Source of the DNA: Parvibaculum sp.
Lineage (GTDB): Bacteria > Pseudomonadota > Alphaproteobacteria > Parvibaculales > Parvibaculaceae
Assembly (NCBI GenBank): GCA_017642695.1
Contig: JAEPQD010000002.1
Location: forward strand, 310,001 to 374,000
Reading direction: 5' to 3'
DNA: 64,000 nt
The notes beneath the pieces are model-generated. The model had not been told where the DNA came from, made no database searches, and worked only from the letters and a program-made list of their open reading frames with translations. Below are positions 49,171 through 57,070 of the stretch, in pieces; position 1 is the first letter of the stretch; the number at the start of each line of letters is the position of its first letter. Both the position numbers and the translations under genes were made by a program.

Positions 49171-50724
49171 ATGAACCGTCCGGGCGCGCTGCCGCTTGTC
49201 CTTGCCTTTTCGCTGCTGTTCGGTGCCTGCGCGTCGGTGCGCCACGATCCCGCGCTCGCGCCCGGCGCCGCCCTTGCCGAACCGGAGGAGACCGCGCTCT
49301 GGCACGCGCTGGTGCCGCCGGAGGAAGAGGCGCAGGGCCATTCCGGTTTCTTCTTCCTCGAGGGCGGGCAGGACGCCTATGAGACGCGTCTGCTGGCCAT
49401 CGAATCTGCCGCGCGCACCATCGACCTGCAATATTACATCTGGGATTTCGACGGCAGCGGCCGCGCGATCAGTGAGGCGCTGTTCCGCGCGGCGGAGCGC
49501 GGCGTCCATGTCCGTGCCCTGGTTGACGGCTATCTGATCGACAACAGCGCCGAGCCGCTGAAGCGGATCGTGCAGCACCCGAACATCGAGGTGCGCATCT
49601 ACAATGCCTTCCGCACCTCCTTCTATCCGAGCTACCTGCGCTACGGCGAGCTCATCCTCGACTTTCCGCGCCTCAACCAGCGCATGCACAACAAGATCAT
49701 CGCGGTCGACAACACCGTCGCCATCATCGGCGGGCGCAACGTGAACGACACCTATTTCGCGCTCGACGAGGAGCATTATTTCCTCGACCGCGACGTCGTC
49801 ATCGCCGGCCCGATAACGAAGGACGTCTCGGCGAGCTTCGACGCCTTCTGGAACAGCCCCTATGCGGTACCCGTCAGCGCGTTCGTGGAAGACGAGGTCG
49901 TGCCGTTCAGTTTCGCGACCGTCTGGAACGAGATCTTCGCCTATGACATGGAGGCCTTTCCGCTGCCGCGCCGCATCGAGGTCATGGAACTCGCGGAGAA
50001 ATATGTCGCGCTTCAGCGGCGCTTCGTCTGGGCGCCGGCTTCGCTGGTGCTCTCCGCGCCCGGCCCCGTCTTTGAGGATGTCGACATACCGGCGAAACGG
50101 CAGATCGAGACGGTGCTCCTCTCGCGGATCGCCAGGGCGGATGAGGAAGTCCTGATCCAGAATCCCTATGTGATGATGACGCCGGAGCGCGAGGCCGTTC
50201 TCGCGGCGGCGGGCAGGCGCGGTGTCCGTCTCGCGCTTCACACAAATTCGCTCGCCTCGCATGATTCCGCGCTCGTCCATTACGGCTTCGTGCGCGACCG
50301 GGAGCGGTTCCTCGGAAGCGGCGTCGCCCTCTACGAGTCGAAGCCCCGCCCGGAAAGCAGCAGGCACATGCCGGGCCCGGGCGTCGTGCCGGAGCGGACC
50401 ACGCTCCATTCGAAGACCCTCGTCTTCGACCGCCGCTACGTTCTTGTCGGCTCGTTCAATCTCGATCCCCGCTCGATCCGCTACAATTCCGAGATCGGCG
50501 TCCTGATCGACAGTCCGGCGCTCGCCGCGCGCGTCGCCGACGCCATCGAGGCCGATCTCGCCCCCGCGAACAGCTGGCAGATCCTCATGGAAGAGGGCGA
50601 GATCGTCTGGCTGGACGAGGGCGCGGAGCCGCCCATCCGCCATGAAACCGAGCCGGAAACGGATTTTTTCCAGCGGATTCCCGTCTGGCTCGGCTATGTG
50701 CTGCCCGTCGACCATCTGCTCTGA
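49171..50724 (+). CDS. Phospholipase D / cardiolipin synthase-like lipoprotein
   Basis: A 517-residue PLD-superfamily protein with two HKD motifs: MHNKIIAVDNTVAIIGGRN (H173, K175, D180) and LHSKTLVFDRRYVLVGSFN (H413, K415, D420). The N-terminus is a signal sequence with lipobox FGAC (Cys 20), predicting a lipid-anchored envelope protein that makes or remodels phospholipids, as in ClsC-type enzymes. The start at 49171 follows GGGGGAA; a GTG at 49126 would give an unusual longer leader. Confidence 0.9.
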   Translation: MNRPGALPLVLAFSLLFGACASVRHDPALAPGAALAEPEETALWHALVPPEEEAQGHSGFFFLEGGQDAYETRLLAIESAARTIDLQYYIWDFDGSGRAISEALFRAAERGVHVRALVDGYLIDNSAEPLKRIVQHPNIEVRIYNAFRTSFYPSYLRYGELILDFPRLNQRMHNKIIAVDNTVAIIGGRNVNDTYFALDEEHYFLDRDVVIAGPITKDVSASFDAFWNSPYAVPVSAFVEDEVVPFSFATVWNEIFAYDMEAFPLPRRIEVMELAEKYVALQRRFVWAPASLVLSAPGPVFEDVDIPAKRQIETVLLSRIARADEEVLIQNPYVMMTPEREAVLAAAGRRGVRLALHTNSLASHDSALVHYGFVRDRERFLGSGVALYESKPRPESSRHMPGPGVVPERTTLHSKTLVFDRRYVLVGSFNLDPRSIRYNSEIGVLIDSPALAARVADAIEADLAPANSWQILMEEGEIVWLDEGAEPPIRHETEPETDFFQRIPVWLGYVLPVDHLL

Positions 50725-50821
50725 GCCCCGTTCTCGCGCAGACGTGAAGGCTGACAGGGCTTTTCGCGGGGCGTAGGCTTGCCTACATCAGGGACAAGCG
50801 CTCAGAGAAGGAGGCCGCCCC

Positions 50822-51481
50822 ATGTTCAATCTCCGCCGCAAGACCGAAATGCCCGCGCCCGGCGACGCGCTGCCCGGCCGCGATTTCGAGATTCCGACCG
50901 CGTCGAAGCATTTCGTGAACGGCGCGGACCTGAAGGGGCCTTATCCGCAAGGCATGGAGACGGCGATCTTCGGCCTCGGCTGTTTCTGGGGCGCGGAGCG
51001 GAAGTTCTGGCAGCTGCCCGGCGTCCATGTGACGGCGGTGGGCTATGCGGGCGGCATGACGCCGAACCCCACTTACGAGGAAGTCTGTTCCGGCCGCACC
51101 GGGCACAACGAGGTCGTGCTCGTCGTCTACGATCCGAAGAAGGTTTCCTACGAGACGCTGCTCAAGACCTTCTGGGAAAGTCATGACCCGACGCAGGGCA
51201 TGCGCCAGGGCAACGATGTCGGCACGCAGTACCGCTCGGGCATCTATGTCACGAGCCCCGCGCAGAGGAAGCTCGCCGAGGACGCGAAGGCGATGTACGA
51301 GGCCGAGCTCGCGAAACAGGGTTACGGCGGCATCACCACCGAAATCCTCGACGCGCCCGCCTTCTACTTCGCCGAGGACTACCACCAGCAATATCTCGCG
51401 AAGAACCCGGCCGGCTATTGCGGCCTCGGCGGCACCGGCGTTTCCTGCCCGATAGGGACCGGCGTCAGCGCGGCGGAATAG
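50822..51481 (+). CDS. msrA: Peptide-methionine (S)-S-oxide reductase MsrA
   Basis: Repairs oxidised methionine in proteins by reducing the S-sulfoxide. The 219-residue product carries [18 protein letters not shown] with the catalytic C54, the substrate-binding TGHNEVV, and the recycling region near the C-terminus ([13 protein letters not shown], with two Cys). Length is normal. AAGGAGG lies upstream. The AT-richer TIR-like gene starts four bases after its stop, so that insert may ride on msrA transcription. Confidence 0.95.
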   Translation: MFNLRRKTEMPAPGDALPGRDFEIPTASKHFVNGADLKGPYPQGMETAIFGLGCFWGAERKFWQLPGVHVTAVGYAGGMTPNPTYEEVCSGRTGHNEVVLVVYDPKKVSYETLLKTFWESHDPTQGMRQGNDVGTQYRSGIYVTSPAQRKLAEDAKAMYEAELAKQGYGGITTEILDAPAFYFAEDYHQQYLAKNPAGYCGLGGTGVSCPIGTGVSAAE

Positions 51482-51485
51482 AAGA

Positions 51486-52775
51486 GTGAAGATTTTTTGG
51501 TCTTGGCAATCGGATACGCCCGGGAAAACCGGGCGTTTCTTTGTTCGCGAGGCGATTGAGGACGCGATAGCCAAGCTAAAGTCAGAGGACACAGAGGTTG
51601 TCGAGCCCACAGCTGCGACGAACAGAGCGGACTTGCACCTTGATCATGACCGACAAGGGGTGCCGGGCAGCCCGGATTTGGCATCTACCATTCTTGCCAA
51701 GATAGATGCCGCAGTAGTTGTTATTGCTGATGTTACGCCGGTCGGTCAGTCGGCAGTAGCAAAAGGAGTGCCTCCTAAGAAACTAATAAACTCGAATGTG
51801 GCAATCGAGCTTGGATATGCGCTTGGCGTGCACTCGAGTGAGCATTTGTTGATGGTGCTTAATGAACATTACGGAGGGCGGGATGATCTTCCATTTGATC
51901 TTAAGCACAAAGCCGGCCCAGTCATCTATACCTTGGCACCCGACGCAGAAGCAGAAGAAATTCGTGCGGAGAGAAAGAGACTTGCCGACAAGTTCGTGAA
52001 TGCGCTTCGGCCTTACCTAGAAGCACTGACCGAAGATCCGGTCGAGGTAGTAAGACAACCTGCTAAGGGAAGCGCTGCAACTTGGGCTGAAGACTCCGAG
52101 GTGCTGCTCACTATCGGTGATTCTTTTGACAAATTAGGGTTTGTTCTTCCTGCTTCGCCACTTCTTTACCTCCGGGTGGCACCACTTAGGTTACGGAGTG
52201 CTCCTTTGTCCCGGACTGCGATGGGGGCCGCAGTACGTGAAATCTCCACGTTTGGTCGCGGAGGTGGGATGAATGGACAAAACATTTATGGTGCCGTTCA
52301 TCTGAATCCGTTTGGGAGCCCTGTCGCCGGGGGAGCAACGCAGAAGTCTGCTTCGGCGGTGCAAATTTTCTCTAGTGGAGAGATATGGGGAGCGAACTAT
52401 GAGTACGTTCGGGGTGCCCCCATTCAAGGCGATTTATTGTGTATGCCAACACAAGCCATTGAGCGGTTATTCAGAGAACGTTTGGTTGAGTATCTGTCGG
52501 CAGCGAAAGAAAAACTAGGAGTTGAAGGGCCTTATTGGGTGAAGGCCGGAGCCGAAGGAATTGGCGGTTACTATCTCGCGATGCCGCAAGAGTTTGACCC
52601 GATGCACTGGGGGCCGATCCATGACAACCAATTTAGTGTTGAGGGCACCGTCAGTAATCATTCTGATCAGTCGGGAACTAATCAGTTTTTGCTCAGGGTG
52701 TTTGAGAAAATATTTGATCTGACCGGATATCAACGTCCGAAGCGGCTCTACAATTTTCCTGAAGCTGACGAATAG
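51486..52775 (+). CDS. AT-richer gene: TIR/deoxyribosyltransferase-like domain protein, putative defence effector
   Basis: A 429-residue protein starting (GTG) [20 protein letters not shown]. Residues 1-150 match a Rossmann-like domain family known by SWQSD (6-10), [12 protein letters not shown] (55-66), IADV, and [13 protein letters not shown] (102-114, E108), which recalls the NAD/nucleoside-hydrolysing fold of TIR and nucleoside deoxyribosyltransferase proteins, where a Glu in an ELGYA-like motif is catalytic. The C-terminal 250 residues are unassigned. Base composition is visibly more AT-rich than its neighbours, so it was probably acquired. Defence role is inferred. Confidence 0.65.
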   Translation: MKIFWSWQSDTPGKTGRFFVREAIEDAIAKLKSEDTEVVEPTAATNRADLHLDHDRQGVPGSPDLASTILAKIDAAVVVIADVTPVGQSAVAKGVPPKKLINSNVAIELGYALGVHSSEHLLMVLNEHYGGRDDLPFDLKHKAGPVIYTLAPDAEAEEIRAERKRLADKFVNALRPYLEALTEDPVEVVRQPAKGSAATWAEDSEVLLTIGDSFDKLGFVLPASPLLYLRVAPLRLRSAPLSRTAMGAAVREISTFGRGGGMNGQNIYGAVHLNPFGSPVAGGATQKSASAVQIFSSGEIWGANYEYVRGAPIQGDLLCMPTQAIERLFRERLVEYLSAAKEKLGVEGPYWVKAGAEGIGGYYLAMPQEFDPMHWGPIHDNQFSVEGTVSNHSDQSGTNQFLLRVFEKIFDLTGYQRPKRLYNFPEADE

Positions 52776-52791
52776 ATATTGGCGCGCCGCC

Positions 52792-53922
52792 TCAATCCGG
52801 CAGGTTGCCGCCTTCGGGGTGCGGCCCGGGCAGCGGGCGGCCGTCGATGAAGATCGAGAATTTGCGTAAACCTTCGATCTGCGCGAAGCAGGTGTTCATC
52901 ATCACGAGGATGGGCACCGCCAGCACCGCGCCGATCACGCCCCACATCCAGCCCCAGAAGACGATGGAGAGGAACACCACTGCCGCGTTCAGCGTGTGGC
53001 GGCGGCCGAGGATCGAGGGCGTCACGAATTGCGACTCGATCAGGTTCCAGAAGAAGTAGATCGCGGGCGCCATCAGCGCCTGGCCGAGATCGTCGAAGGC
53101 GATGAAGCCGACAAAGCCCGTCAGGATCATGCCCGCCGCCGCGCCCGCATAGGGGATGAAGTTGAGGAGCGCCGCCGCCACGCCCCAGAGCGCCGCGTTC
53201 GGCAGGCCGATCGCCCAGAGCGAGGTGCCGATGGCGACGCCGAGGCCCGCATTGATCAGCGAGATCGAGAGCAGGTAGGTCGAGATTTCGCGCTCCATGC
53301 TGCGGAGGATGCGCCGCGCCTTTTCCTTGTCGGTCAGGCGCTTTGCCGAGCGGATGATGCGGTCGCGCAGGAGCTCGCCGGTCGCCAGCAGGAAATAGAG
53401 CAGCACGATGAAGATGAGGAACGACGCGCCCTTCTGGCCCGCGGCTTCCATCGCCTGTTCGATCAGCCCCGGCTCCTTCATCACCACGGCCTGCGGTTCG
53501 GGGCCGCCATTGGTGATCTCCTCCACCTGCTTGGAGGCCTTGCGCATCGCCGCGACGGGCTTCGAGATCTCGCTCGATTTCCGCTCGAGCTGTTCCAGCG
53601 CGGCGGGGATGCGGCCGGTCCATTTCGCGGCGGGCTCGGCGAGCGCCCAGGCCGCGCCGGCGAGCGCGCCCACGATCAGCGCGACGATGATGGCGGCCGA
53701 CGCCGCCTCCGGCAGGAAGCGGAAGGGAATGGCGCGCATCAGCGGCATGAAGATGAAGCTCGCCACCACCGCCGCCACGATGGGCGCGACGAGGTTCTGC
53801 GCGAGAAAGGCCGTGTAGAGGATGGCGAGAATGGCCAGAATGGCGAGCGAGGTCTCCGCCCGCATGACGCGCGTGCGGATGCTGCGGCCGCCGGAGCGCT
53901 CCGTATCCGGATGATCTGTCAA
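52792..53922 (-). CDS. AI-2E family (PerM-like) transporter
   Basis: A 376-residue inner-membrane protein with about eight hydrophobic segments. TSLAILAILAILYTAFLAQNLVAPIVAAV opens the membrane part, and IVLLYFLLATGELLRD, LLNFIPYAGAAAGMILTGFV and LIESQFVTPSILGRRHTLNAAVVFLSIVFWGWMWGVIGAVLAVPI are family signatures. Members export or exchange autoinducer-2 or act as ion transporters; the ligand here is unknown. I place the start at TTG 53922; the inner ATG at 53865 is an alternative. The 5' side holds the repeat at 54090-54310. Confidence 0.85.
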   Translation of the reverse strand: MTDHPDTERSGGRSIRTRVMRAETSLAILAILAILYTAFLAQNLVAPIVAAVVASFIFMPLMRAIPFRFLPEAASAAIIVALIVGALAGAAWALAEPAAKWTGRIPAALEQLERKSSEISKPVAAMRKASKQVEEITNGGPEPQAVVMKEPGLIEQAMEAAGQKGASFLIFIVLLYFLLATGELLRDRIIRSAKRLTDKEKARRILRSMEREISTYLLSISLINAGLGVAIGTSLWAIGLPNAALWGVAAALLNFIPYAGAAAGMILTGFVGFIAFDDLGQALMAPAIYFFWNLIESQFVTPSILGRRHTLNAAVVFLSIVFWGWMWGVIGAVLAVPILVMMNTCFAQIEGLRKFSIFIDGRPLPGPHPEGGNLPD

Positions 53923-54089
53923 GGTCTTGTGCCCGGCATGTGGTCCACGAAGTCGCCTCCGGCCCTCTGGCTGTGACCGGAAGACCCGGTTGCACTGCTT
54001 CAACGGATAGGCCGCGCAAGGGTTCCGCAATGCCGGAAACCCGCTCGCAATCCCGCTTGCCGCGCTCGCCGGCAGGAAAGGGGGTTTCA

Positions 54090-54310
54090 CGCAGAGGCGC
54101 AGAGAAGGTTTGGCACACGGAGACATGGAGACACGGAGAAGAGAATGTGTTTTCACGCGGAGGCGCGAAGAGGGGGAAGGGAAGAATGGGAATGGCGCTT
54201 CGCGCCGATGAACCTTCGCGCCGCAGGCGCAATCCAATCTTCTCTTCTCCGTGTCTCCGTGTCTCCGTGTGAAAACACATTCTCTTCTCTGCGGCTCTGC
54301 GCCTCTGCGT
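54090..54310. repeat. Modular inverted repeat between the AI-2E and rpoH genes
   Basis: The segment 54115-54144, with its three CGGAGACA-like units, and 54241-54270 are reverse complements at 29 of 30 positions. Nearby, AGAGAATGTGTTTTCAC (left, about 54140-54156) matches the reverse of a right-hand copy near 54270-54287, and the ACGCAGAGGCGCAGAG module flanks both sides (54090 and about 54295-54310). Module order differs between the arms, so it is a permuted, palindromic repeat, possibly a mobile or structural element with no coding content. Confidence 0.7.
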
Positions 54311-54334
54311 GCCCAATCTTTCTTTGGCTAGAAC

Positions 54335-54363
54335 AAAAAAGGCCGCCCCGGTTGGAGCGGCCC
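54335..54363 (-). terminator. Rho-independent terminator after rpoH
   Basis: Read on the minus strand, the complementary arms GGCCGCTCC and GGGGCGGCC enclose a four-base loop and are followed by six T residues. It lies 27 bases past the rpoH stop. Confidence 0.88.
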
Positions 54364-54389
54364 TTTCGATCTGGTGTCCCGGAAAAGCC

Positions 54390-55322
54390 TCAGAAATCCG
54401 CCAGCGCCTCGCGCCGCTGGTCGGCCTGTTCGCGCATGGCGTTCTTCATCGCCTTTTGCAGCTTCTCGAAGGCGCGCACCTCGATCTGGCGCACACGCTC
54501 GCGGCTGATGCCGTATTCCTGGGAGAGGTCTTCCAGCGTCGCCGGTTCGTCCTTCAGGCGGCGCTCCGTCAGGATGTGCATTTCGCGCTCGTTCAGCGTT
54601 TCCATGGCGGCCGCCAGCATTTCGCGGCGGAGCTCCATCTCCTCGCTTTCGCCGAGCGTGGCTTCCTGGTCGGCGGCGTCGTCGACCAGCCAGTCCTGCC
54701 ACTCGCCGCTTTCGGAATCCTGCCGCAGCGGCGCGTTCAGCGAGTTGTCGGGCCCTGCCATGCGCCGGTTCATGGAGATCACCTCGTCCTCGGTCACGCC
54801 GAGCCGTTCGGAAATCTCCTTCACCTGTTCGGGGTGGAGGTCGCCATCCTCGATCGCCTGGATCTGGCCCTTCACCTTGCGCAAGTTGAAGAAGAGCTTC
54901 TTCTGCGCGGCGGTCGTGCCCATCTTCACCAGCGACCATGAGCGCAGGATGTATTCCTGGATCGAGGCGCGGATCCACCACATGGCATAGGTCGCGAGCC
55001 GGAAGCCTTTCTCCGGCTCGAAGCGCTTCACGGCCTGCATCAGGCCGACATTGCCTTCGGAAATCACCTCGCCGATGGGCAGCCCGTAGCCGCGATAGCC
55101 CATGGCGATCTTCGCCACGAGGCGCAGATGGCTCGTCACCAGCTGGTGCGCGGCCTCCGTGTCCTCATGTTCCTTCCAGCGCTTCGCCAGCATGTATTCC
55201 TGCTGCGGCTCCAGCATCGGGAACTTGCGGATTTCCTGCAGGTAGCGCGACAGCGACCCTTCCGGGTTCGGCGCGGGCGCCAGCAGCTTCGAGGCGGGCT
55301 TTGCAGTCTTTGCTTCGGCCAT
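54390..55322 (-). CDS. rpoH: RNA polymerase sigma-32 factor RpoH
   Basis: Heat-shock sigma factor, 310 residues. Region 2 contains EGNVGLMQAVKRFEPEKGFRLATYAMWWIRASIQEYI (about residues 80-120), the RpoH box AAQKKLFFNLRKVK (about 133-146) distinguishes it from RpoD/RpoE, and the region 4 helix-turn-helix ends LSQEYGISRERVRQIEVRAFEKLQKAM. In alphaproteobacteria it controls heat shock and oxidative responses, and is degraded by FtsH, whose gene is at 15.1 kb. The start at 55322 (MAEAKTAKP) is preferred. It is divergent from the foreign three-gene island. Confidence 0.95.
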   Translation of the reverse strand: MAEAKTAKPASKLLAPAPNPEGSLSRYLQEIRKFPMLEPQQEYMLAKRWKEHEDTEAAHQLVTSHLRLVAKIAMGYRGYGLPIGEVISEGNVGLMQAVKRFEPEKGFRLATYAMWWIRASIQEYILRSWSLVKMGTTAAQKKLFFNLRKVKGQIQAIEDGDLHPEQVKEISERLGVTEDEVISMNRRMAGPDNSLNAPLRQDSESGEWQDWLVDDAADQEATLGESEEMELRREMLAAAMETLNEREMHILTERRLKDEPATLEDLSQEYGISRERVRQIEVRAFEKLQKAMKNAMREQADQRREALADF

Positions 55323-55736
55323 GAAAGACCCCCAATCCGGCCCTGGGGCGCTCCCGGGGAAAGCCCCCGGAGCCCCAAACGGGCCCGTTCGTACCATATC
55401 CGGCCCCTTCCCGGGGCCCCGCCGGTGAAATACCCGACGAACTCACTCAGGCTATCAGACACCCAAACGCGGGCAGAATCATGACGGTTTCCGCCAGAAC
55501 CCGGGCGCGAAATGTCGCAGAAGGCGGCGCGAATGCCCCACCGCAAGCCTATATGGGCGCGGGGAGCCGGGAGTTAAAGAGCGGGCGCTATGGAAGAAGA
55601 GTTCCACTATAGATAATTTCGAGTAATTCTAAAGATTGACTAGGGTGTATTAAACACTCAATTGTGTGTGTAAATTTGAGACAAGTGGTTTTGAGAGCGG
55701 TGCTGGTGGGTCGAAACAAAGAAACTGCCCTCCTGA
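55323..55736. promoter_or_regulatory. rpoH upstream region and left border of the foreign island
   Basis: This 414-base gap between divergent genes begins GC-rich (rpoH side, to about 55590) and turns sharply AT-rich at about 55595-55680, marking the left border of the acquired block. It should hold the rpoH promoter and one for the island. A short palindrome, GGTGTATTAAACACT, lies at about 55645-55658. No integrase, tRNA or direct repeat was seen at this edge. Confidence 0.45.
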
Positions 55737-56510
55737 GTGTTCTCCAGCGCCGTGTTCAGCGATCTCGAACTTATCCCTGAGGCTTCCGTGGGAATACTTG
55801 AAGACGCCGGCATTGAAGCGGTCCGTCACTACGCGCCACTGCACTATCTTCCGTTTATTGCGCGATCCCGTCTCTTGATGTGCAAACCAGCACTACGTGC
55901 TCAAGGCTTTGCGCCTTCGCACCTGCGCTCGATGTCGAGCAAGCACGATCGGAAGCGCGGGTTTGGCGAATACGCCTTCTTAACTCTCGACAGGTCCGCG
56001 CGCATCTTGGCGGCGAAGCTCGATGCGGGTTTTCCTCATTGTGCGATCGAAGTGCCAGCTTCTGCTTTCGAAACGCTGGAGTTCCACTTGTGCCGCTACA
56101 ACGTAGCGATGACCCGCTATCTCAAGCGTGGGAACAGGCACGGATTCCCTGAGTCGGACGTAAACGGTAGATATTACGGCGATAAGCAGATTCCAATCGC
56201 CAAAGTGGCTAAGGACAAGGCGGCGATGCTCGCTCATCATCTTCCTCTTGGAACGATGATTGAGGTCCTGGTCCCTGGAAACCTTCCTCTCACTGACGAA
56301 GTGAAAGTGCTCTGTTACTCCAAACAGGACGCGCAGATTGCGCAACGTGTTCTGGGGGCATTGACTGTCCCGTGGGAGGTCGATGTAATCGATCCGCCTA
56401 CGGTATATAACCGAGATGCGGATTATGCGTCCGCAGTTGAGAACTTTGTTTCTGTTGCATTGCGTGATCCCGACTGGAAAGGAAACGGTCTTGAATTTGA
56501 TCGGGTGTGA
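55737..56510 (+). CDS. DarT-like (DUF4433-type) ADP-ribosyltransferase candidate
   Basis: A 257-residue protein; the GTG at 55737 is the longest start, GTG 55752 an alternative; neither has a clear ribosome-binding site. HYAPLHYLPFIARSRLL (residues 31-47) recalls the N-terminal H-x-[TA]-x-x-x-NLxxI NAD-binding entry of DarT, and IEVLVPGNLPLTDEVKVL (175-192, E176) resembles the DarT segment that carries the catalytic Glu. DarT enzymes add ADP-ribose to single-stranded DNA bases in toxin-antitoxin and phage-defence systems. No DarG macrodomain antitoxin is nearby. It overlaps the next gene by four bases at most. Fold assignment is by eye. Confidence 0.5.
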   Translation: MFSSAVFSDLELIPEASVGILEDAGIEAVRHYAPLHYLPFIARSRLLMCKPALRAQGFAPSHLRSMSSKHDRKRGFGEYAFLTLDRSARILAAKLDAGFPHCAIEVPASAFETLEFHLCRYNVAMTRYLKRGNRHGFPESDVNGRYYGDKQIPIAKVAKDKAAMLAHHLPLGTMIEVLVPGNLPLTDEVKVLCYSKQDAQIAQRVLGALTVPWEVDVIDPPTVYNRDADYASAVENFVSVALRDPDWKGNGLEFDRV

Positions 56511-56512
56511 GC

Positions 56513-57064
56513 ATGCAGTTGCTACTTTTGATGAGTGGTCCCGTCGCTGTTGGTAAGTCCGGGGTGGCTCGACAACTTGTTTCTGACCATGGATTTCAGC
56601 GCATCGGAACAGGCGACTTGCTTCGGGTGCATTTAGAGAAAGAGGGGTTGTCAAAAAGCAGAACTGACCTCCAGGGACTGGGTGACCGTTTCGACGAAGA
56701 GACGGATTTTTATTGGGTGGTTCAGAGAGCTGATGAAGCAATCGCAGCACTTGAAGCGCAGCAAGTCTGGATTCTTGATGCGGTGAGAAAGAAGCGGCAG
56801 GTCGAGCATTTTAGAAAAAAGTTCGGCGACTCAGTTGTGCATGTGCACTTCGTTGCTCCGGAGGAAGTGCTCAGAGAAAGGTATGAGCAGCGACTAGCTG
56901 CAGGTGGAGAGTATGTGGGGAATACCACTTACGAAGAGGCAATCCGCCACCCCAACGAAATTGCGGCCCGGAGCTTGGAGGAATTAGCTGATTACGTTGT
57001 CGATTTGACGACCATGATGCCGCTCGAAGCAGCGGCTCATGTCGCTCGCCTTACAAAGGGGTAA
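56513..57064 (+). CDS. P-loop nucleotide/nucleoside kinase-like protein of the island
   Basis: A 183-residue protein. Walker A is GPVAVGKS (residues 9-16); the following RIGTGDLLRVHL segment resembles the NMP-binding entry of adenylate-kinase-like enzymes, and ILDAVRKKRQVEHF with D89 plays the Walker B-like role. A late segment, VLRERYEQRLAAGGEY, fits the lid/base region. It is paralogous to the N-terminal domain of the next gene (shared D-x-VR, FR and HVHF pattern). Start at ATG 56513 or GTG 56507 overlapping the previous stop. Likely a small nucleotide kinase; substrate unknown. Confidence 0.7.
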   Translation: MQLLLLMSGPVAVGKSGVARQLVSDHGFQRIGTGDLLRVHLEKEGLSKSRTDLQGLGDRFDEETDFYWVVQRADEAIAALEAQQVWILDAVRKKRQVEHFRKKFGDSVVHVHFVAPEEVLRERYEQRLAAGGEYVGNTTYEEAIRHPNEIAARSLEELADYVVDLTTMMPLEAAAHVARLTKG

Positions 57065-57070
57065 GAACGT

